64,000 bases of DNA from Streptomyces griseoviridis (lineage in GTDB: Bacteria > Actinomycetota > Actinomycetes > Streptomycetales > Streptomycetaceae). The stretch covers positions 62,001 through 126,000 of the forward strand of contig BMSM01000020.1 of assembly GCA_014649155.1 (NCBI GenBank), in the 5' to 3' direction. The position numbers were made by a program, and so were the translations under genes. How positions within the stretch are numbered: position 1 is the stretch's first letter; the number at the start of each line of letters is the position of its first letter. Below the pieces are notes generated by a model. That model did not search any database and was not told the origin of the DNA. It saw nothing but the letters and a program-made list of their open reading frames with translations. This document shows, in pieces, positions 60,970-64,000 of this stretch.

Positions 60970-63087
60970 TCACCACCCGGCCGGTTCCCGCCCGTCCACC
61001 GCGAAGACCGTCCCGTCGGGCGCCCCGGCGTACACCCGCCCCCCGGCGAGGACCGGCGCCGGCAGCGCGGCCGTCACCCGGTCCGCGTCGGCCGCCGGCC
61101 GCGGGGCCGTCTGCCCCAGCAGCCGCCCGGTCCGGGCGTCCACCCCCAGCAGGCGCCCGTCCGGCGCGGCGACGTACACCCGCCGCCCGTCGGTGACGGG
61201 CGCCGACCCGCGGCTGACCCCGGTCTCCAGGCTCCACCGCCGTTTCCCCGCCGCCAGGTCGACGGCGAGCAGGGTGCCGCCCGCCCCCGTCACGTACACG
61301 GTGTCCTCGTGCACGGCAGCCTGCGCGCGGGCCACCGGCACGGACAGCGCCACCCGGCGCACCGCCTCGGTCGCCGGCGTGTAGCGGACGACGGCCCGGG
61401 TCTCGCCGTAGACCGCGTCGGTGTCGAGGAAGAGGACGGAACCGTCCACCGCCCCCAGCGGCTCCAGCGACCCCGCCAGCTCCGCGTCCCACCGCACCTC
61501 GCCCGTCCCCGGGTCCACCGCGGTGACCCGGGTGCCCGTCCCGTCCGCCGAGACGCTGCTCGCGTACGCCGTCACCTCGCCGCCGGACGCGGTGAAGGAG
61601 GCGAAGTACGGCATCGGCTGCCCGGGGACCCGCCGTGACCACAGGAGGTCGCCGGAGGCGCTGTCCACGCCGGTGACCTCGCCGTCCGTGCCGGTGAGCA
61701 GCAGCGTGCCGCCGGCCCGGTGCAGGGCGTGGTGCTCGGGCACCGTCCGCCGCCAGGCCGGCTCCCCGGAGGCCGGGTCGTACGCGGTCAGCGCCTCGCC
61801 CTCGTTCAGGGCGGGCTGCACCAGGCCGCCCGCGAGGACCGGCGGCCCGCTGCGGGAACCCGCCGCGACCGGGAGCCGCCACAGCCGTCCGCCGGTGTCC
61901 GGGTCGAGGGCGAACACCTCCCCGCCCCGCCCGCACAGCAGCCGTCCCGCCCCGAACGAACAAGCGGTGCTCCCGGCCCCGGACGCCGGGGCCGTCGCCC
62001 ACCCGGCGAAGGACACCGACGCGGCCCGCGGGGCGCCGGGCTCCTCCCCGCCGACCGCCCGTACGACCCCGAACACGCCGACGGCCACCAGACAGAGCGC
62101 CCCGGCGACCACGGCCGCGCGCCGGCGGACCCGGCGGGCACCGCCGCCCGCCGCCCCGGGCGCCCCCTCCCGCTCCGCGCCGGCCCCCGTGCCGTCCGGC
62201 TCCCCGGCCTCCCGCTGCGCCGGTACGAACGCCTGCGTGTCGTACGACGCCGACACCGACCGCAGCCGCCGCATCAGCTCGTCCGGCGTCGGCCGGTCCG
62301 CCGGCTCCTTCGCCAGGCACCGCTCCACCAGCCCGGCCAGCGACGAGGGCACCCCGGTCAGATCGGGCTCGTCGTGCACCACCTGGTACGCCACGACGTA
62401 CGGGCTGTCCGAGTCGAACGGCCCGCGTCCGGTCGCCGCGTGCACCATCACCGAGCCCAGCGCGAACACATCGGCCGCCGGCCCCACCTCCCGGGGACGC
62501 CGGAACTGCTCGGGCGCCATGAACGGCGGTGTCCCGATCAACTTCCCCGTCTCCGCGCGCAGTTCGCTGTCGGACGGCCGTGAGATCCCGAAGTCGATGA
62601 CCTTCGGCCCGTCCTCGCCCAGCAGGACATTGCCCGGCTTGAGATCCCGGTGCACGACCCCGACCCGGTGGATGTCCCGCAACGCCTCCGCCAGCCCGGC
62701 CATCAGCCGCCGCAGCCGGTCGGCGTCCAGCGGACCGTTCCGCTTCACCTCCTCGGCCAGGGTCGGCGCGTCGATGAAGAGCGTGGCCATCCACGGCCGT
62801 TCGGCGTCCGGATCGGCGTCCACGACCGGCGCGGTGAACGCCCCGCTCACCCGCCGCGCCGCCGCCACCTCCTGCCGGAACCGCCCCCTGAACTCAGGGT
62901 CCCGGGCGAACTCGGCGTGCACGACCTTCACCGCCAGCCGCATCCCCGAGGTACTGGTGGCCAGGTGCACCACCCCCATGCCGCCCGAACCCAGACAGGA
63001 CTCCAGCCGATGGTGACCGGCATACTCCGGAAGCTCCGCTTCCGCATCCACCCCGTGACCGGCTCGGACGTTCCGCTGCGGCGCCAT
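60970..63087 (-). CDS. Membrane Ser/Thr protein kinase with extracellular PQQ-type beta-propeller
   Basis: 705 aa. The Hanks-type kinase domain occupies residues 25-280: Gly loop LGSGGMGVVHLA, the Lys in LAVKVVHAEF, HRDLKPGNVL, DFGISR and TPPFMAPEQFRRP. A short linker leads to one membrane helix near residue 330-350 (AAVVAGALCLVAVGVFGVVR). The outer half repeats PQQ-like blades (VFALDPDTGGRLWRLPVAAG, LTAYDPASGEPAWRRTVPEH, VTAVDPGTGEVRWDAELAGS, LLAVDLAAGKRRWSLETGVS, LLGVDARTGRLLGQTA, VFAVDGREPAGW). It probably senses an external ligand and signals inside. Target and ligand are unknown. Confidence 0.92.
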   Translation of the reverse strand: MAPQRNVRAGHGVDAEAELPEYAGHHRLESCLGSGGMGVVHLATSTSGMRLAVKVVHAEFARDPEFRGRFRQEVAAARRVSGAFTAPVVDADPDAERPWMATLFIDAPTLAEEVKRNGPLDADRLRRLMAGLAEALRDIHRVGVVHRDLKPGNVLLGEDGPKVIDFGISRPSDSELRAETGKLIGTPPFMAPEQFRRPREVGPAADVFALGSVMVHAATGRGPFDSDSPYVVAYQVVHDEPDLTGVPSSLAGLVERCLAKEPADRPTPDELMRRLRSVSASYDTQAFVPAQREAGEPDGTGAGAEREGAPGAAGGGARRVRRRAAVVAGALCLVAVGVFGVVRAVGGEEPGAPRAASVSFAGWATAPASGAGSTACSFGAGRLLCGRGGEVFALDPDTGGRLWRLPVAAGSRSGPPVLAGGLVQPALNEGEALTAYDPASGEPAWRRTVPEHHALHRAGGTLLLTGTDGEVTGVDSASGDLLWSRRVPGQPMPYFASFTASGGEVTAYASSVSADGTGTRVTAVDPGTGEVRWDAELAGSLEPLGAVDGSVLFLDTDAVYGETRAVVRYTPATEAVRRVALSVPVARAQAAVHEDTVYVTGAGGTLLAVDLAAGKRRWSLETGVSRGSAPVTDGRRVYVAAPDGRLLGVDARTGRLLGQTAPRPAADADRVTAALPAPVLAGGRVYAGAPDGTVFAVDGREPAGW

Positions 63088-63247
63088 GGGACCCCCCGTA
63101 CTGTTCGTCCGCGCGCGCGACGCACGGAGCCTAGTCGATGACTCGTTCGCGACAGAGGAGGCTTGCTAGCCTCCGCGTGCGAGGGGCGAACTCCTGTGCC
63201 AGCCGGGGCGCGCCCCGTCCACTCGACAACTCAACGGGGGAATTCAC

Positions 63248-63553
63248 ATGTCGGTCGAACAGACCACGGAAGCCGTCAGCGCCGAGAGCACGGCGGCGGC
63301 CGACCTCACCTATTTCGCCGTGGCCCCGGGCGTCCGCCTCAACGTCCGCAGCGGTCCGGGCACCCAGTACGCGCTCGTCAAGGTCCTGCCCGTGGGCGCC
63401 AAGGTCCCGATCTTCTGCCAGTCCCCGGGCACCCGCGTCACCGGCACCTACGGCACCACGAACATCTGGGACAACATCGACAACGGCGAGTACGTCTCGG
63501 ACGCCTACGTCCACACCGGCAGCGACGGCTACGTCCGCCCGCGCTGCTCCTGA
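63248..63553 (+). CDS. Small SH3b-domain protein
   Basis: 101 aa. After about 22 polar residues (MSVEQTTEAVSAESTAAADL) the rest is one bacterial SH3 domain: YFAVAPGVRLNVRSGPGTQY, ALVKVLPVGAKVPIFCQSPG, YGTTNIWDNIDNGEYVSDAY and VHTGSDGYVRPRC. Two cysteines (IFCQ and the C-terminal RCS) could pair. Such domains usually bind cell-wall peptides outside the cell, but no signal peptide is visible. The start is ATG 63248, with a strong GGGGGAA ribosome binding site. It stands alone in its direction next to the kinase gene, which starts divergently at 63087. Confidence 0.88.
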   Translation: MSVEQTTEAVSAESTAAADLTYFAVAPGVRLNVRSGPGTQYALVKVLPVGAKVPIFCQSPGTRVTGTYGTTNIWDNIDNGEYVSDAYVHTGSDGYVRPRCS

Positions 63554-63605
63554 CCCCCGCGGAGCCCGCGGCGGGGGCGACGGGCACGGCGGCCATAATC
63601 GAGAC

Positions 63606-64000
63606 GTGAGCGCGAAGAACGGCACGGACCGTACGAACGGCACGAGCGACCCGGAGGGCACCGGCACCCCGGTGACCACCGGCCCCCGCCCGGAACCCCT
63701 CCGGTTCTTCGGCACGACCTGGGTGCACCACGACGGCGGCTACACCGCCCGCCGCCTCGGCCTCGCCGCGGGCGCGCTGCTCCTGACGGCCGCCGGCTGC
63801 CTCGTGCTGCGCGTCGCCTACCAGGGCCTCCAGCTCGCGGACGTCGGCGGTTTCGTCACCGCCCTGGTGGTCGTGATGTTCGCGGTGTGCGGCGCCCTGG
63901 CGTTCGGCCACACCTGGGGCGCCTTCACCACCCGCCCCGACCCCGCCCGCCAGGCGTCCCTGCGCGGCCTCCTCGCGATCGGCTTCCTCGGTTCCCTCCT
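63606..64000 (+). CDS. Integral membrane protein (3' truncated by window edge)
   Basis: The frame is open from GTG 63606 to the end of the window (131 codons seen). A polar Gly/Thr-rich N-terminus (about 30 residues) is followed by FFGTTWVHHDGGYTARRLGL, a first membrane helix (AAGALLLTAAGCLVLRVAYQ), a second (FVTALVVVMFAVCGALAFGH) and a possible third at the edge (LRGLLAIGFLGSLL). The family is not identified. CATAAT (63594-63599) ends 6 nt before the GTG, so it is probably leaderless. Codon bias and the hydrophobic pattern support it as real. Confidence 0.8.
   Translation, partial: MSAKNGTDRTNGTSDPEGTGTPVTTGPRPEPLRFFGTTWVHHDGGYTARRLGLAAGALLLTAAGCLVLRVAYQGLQLADVGGFVTALVVVMFAVCGALAFGHTWGAFTTRPDPARQASLRGLLAIGFLGSL

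Overview
The window is chromosomal DNA of a Streptomyces or close relative. It is very GC rich with strongly G/C-ending codons, and it carries marker genes and gene clusters of that genus: tipA, the sigE-cseA-cseB-cseC operon, an orphan nuoD, lsr2 beside an SCO3374-type gene and clpC, and disA-radA. From memory, the gene order resembles the SCO3413 to SCO3344 part of the S. coelicolor chromosome, read backwards; this was not checked against a database. Most of the window is core metabolism and housekeeping. The exceptions are three decayed genes and several repeat arrays.

Layout. 1-2.5 kb: the end of an aldehyde dehydrogenase, a broken PadR regulator and tipA with its operator. 2.7-13 kb: DedA, ThrE exporter, pyrophosphatase, a DD-carboxypeptidase, a zinc metalloprotease, tilS-hpt-ftsH. 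13-18 kb: folate synthesis, with folE on the plus strand facing the minus-strand block folP-NTF2-folB-folK-DUF3180. Between the two lies a broken, free-standing intein-like homing endonuclease gene. 18-27 kb: a coiled-coil membrane protein, two PH-domain membrane proteins, nuoD2 overlapping tail-to-tail with a MidA/NDUFAF7-type methyltransferase, a two-component system and a PLP lyase. 27.6-33.2 kb: a coenzyme operon, DUF2520-panC-nadB-nadC-coaX. 33-39 kb: small regulators, an N-acetylglutamate-synthase-like acetyltransferase, Lsr2 and ClpC with a ClgR operator. 39.4-41.4 kb: the wreck of a NACHT-LRR NTPase. 41.7-45 kb: a secreted M23 peptidase and a TetR/MFS pair sharing a long inverted repeat. 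45-48.6 kb: the cell-envelope stress operon sigE-cseABC. 48.8-53.6 kb: genome maintenance (mutY, disA, radA). 53.8-64 kb: a sigma-like/BACON protein, a cysteine-rich protein, Ppx/GppA, a TIM-barrel epimerase, ilvD, a PQQ-propeller kinase, an SH3b protein and the start of a membrane protein.

The most interesting site is 13.14-14.63 kb. In folE, 31 codons around the zinc-binding CEHH motif are written with A/T-ending codons (48% GC), although the protein is ordinary. The intein/LAGLIDADG-like gene starts 68 bp after the folE stop. It lacks the usual splicing residues, is broken by two frameshifts, and sits behind a sequence matching the DNA-damage promoter RecA-NDp (PafBC type). The same motif precedes radA. 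I infer a former free-standing homing endonuclease beside a synonymously recoded, perhaps cleavage-immune, target gene.

Many genes have a -10 hexamer 6-8 nt before the start codon and no ribosome binding site, so leaderless mRNAs look common here. No tRNA, rRNA, CRISPR array or intact insertion sequence was seen.
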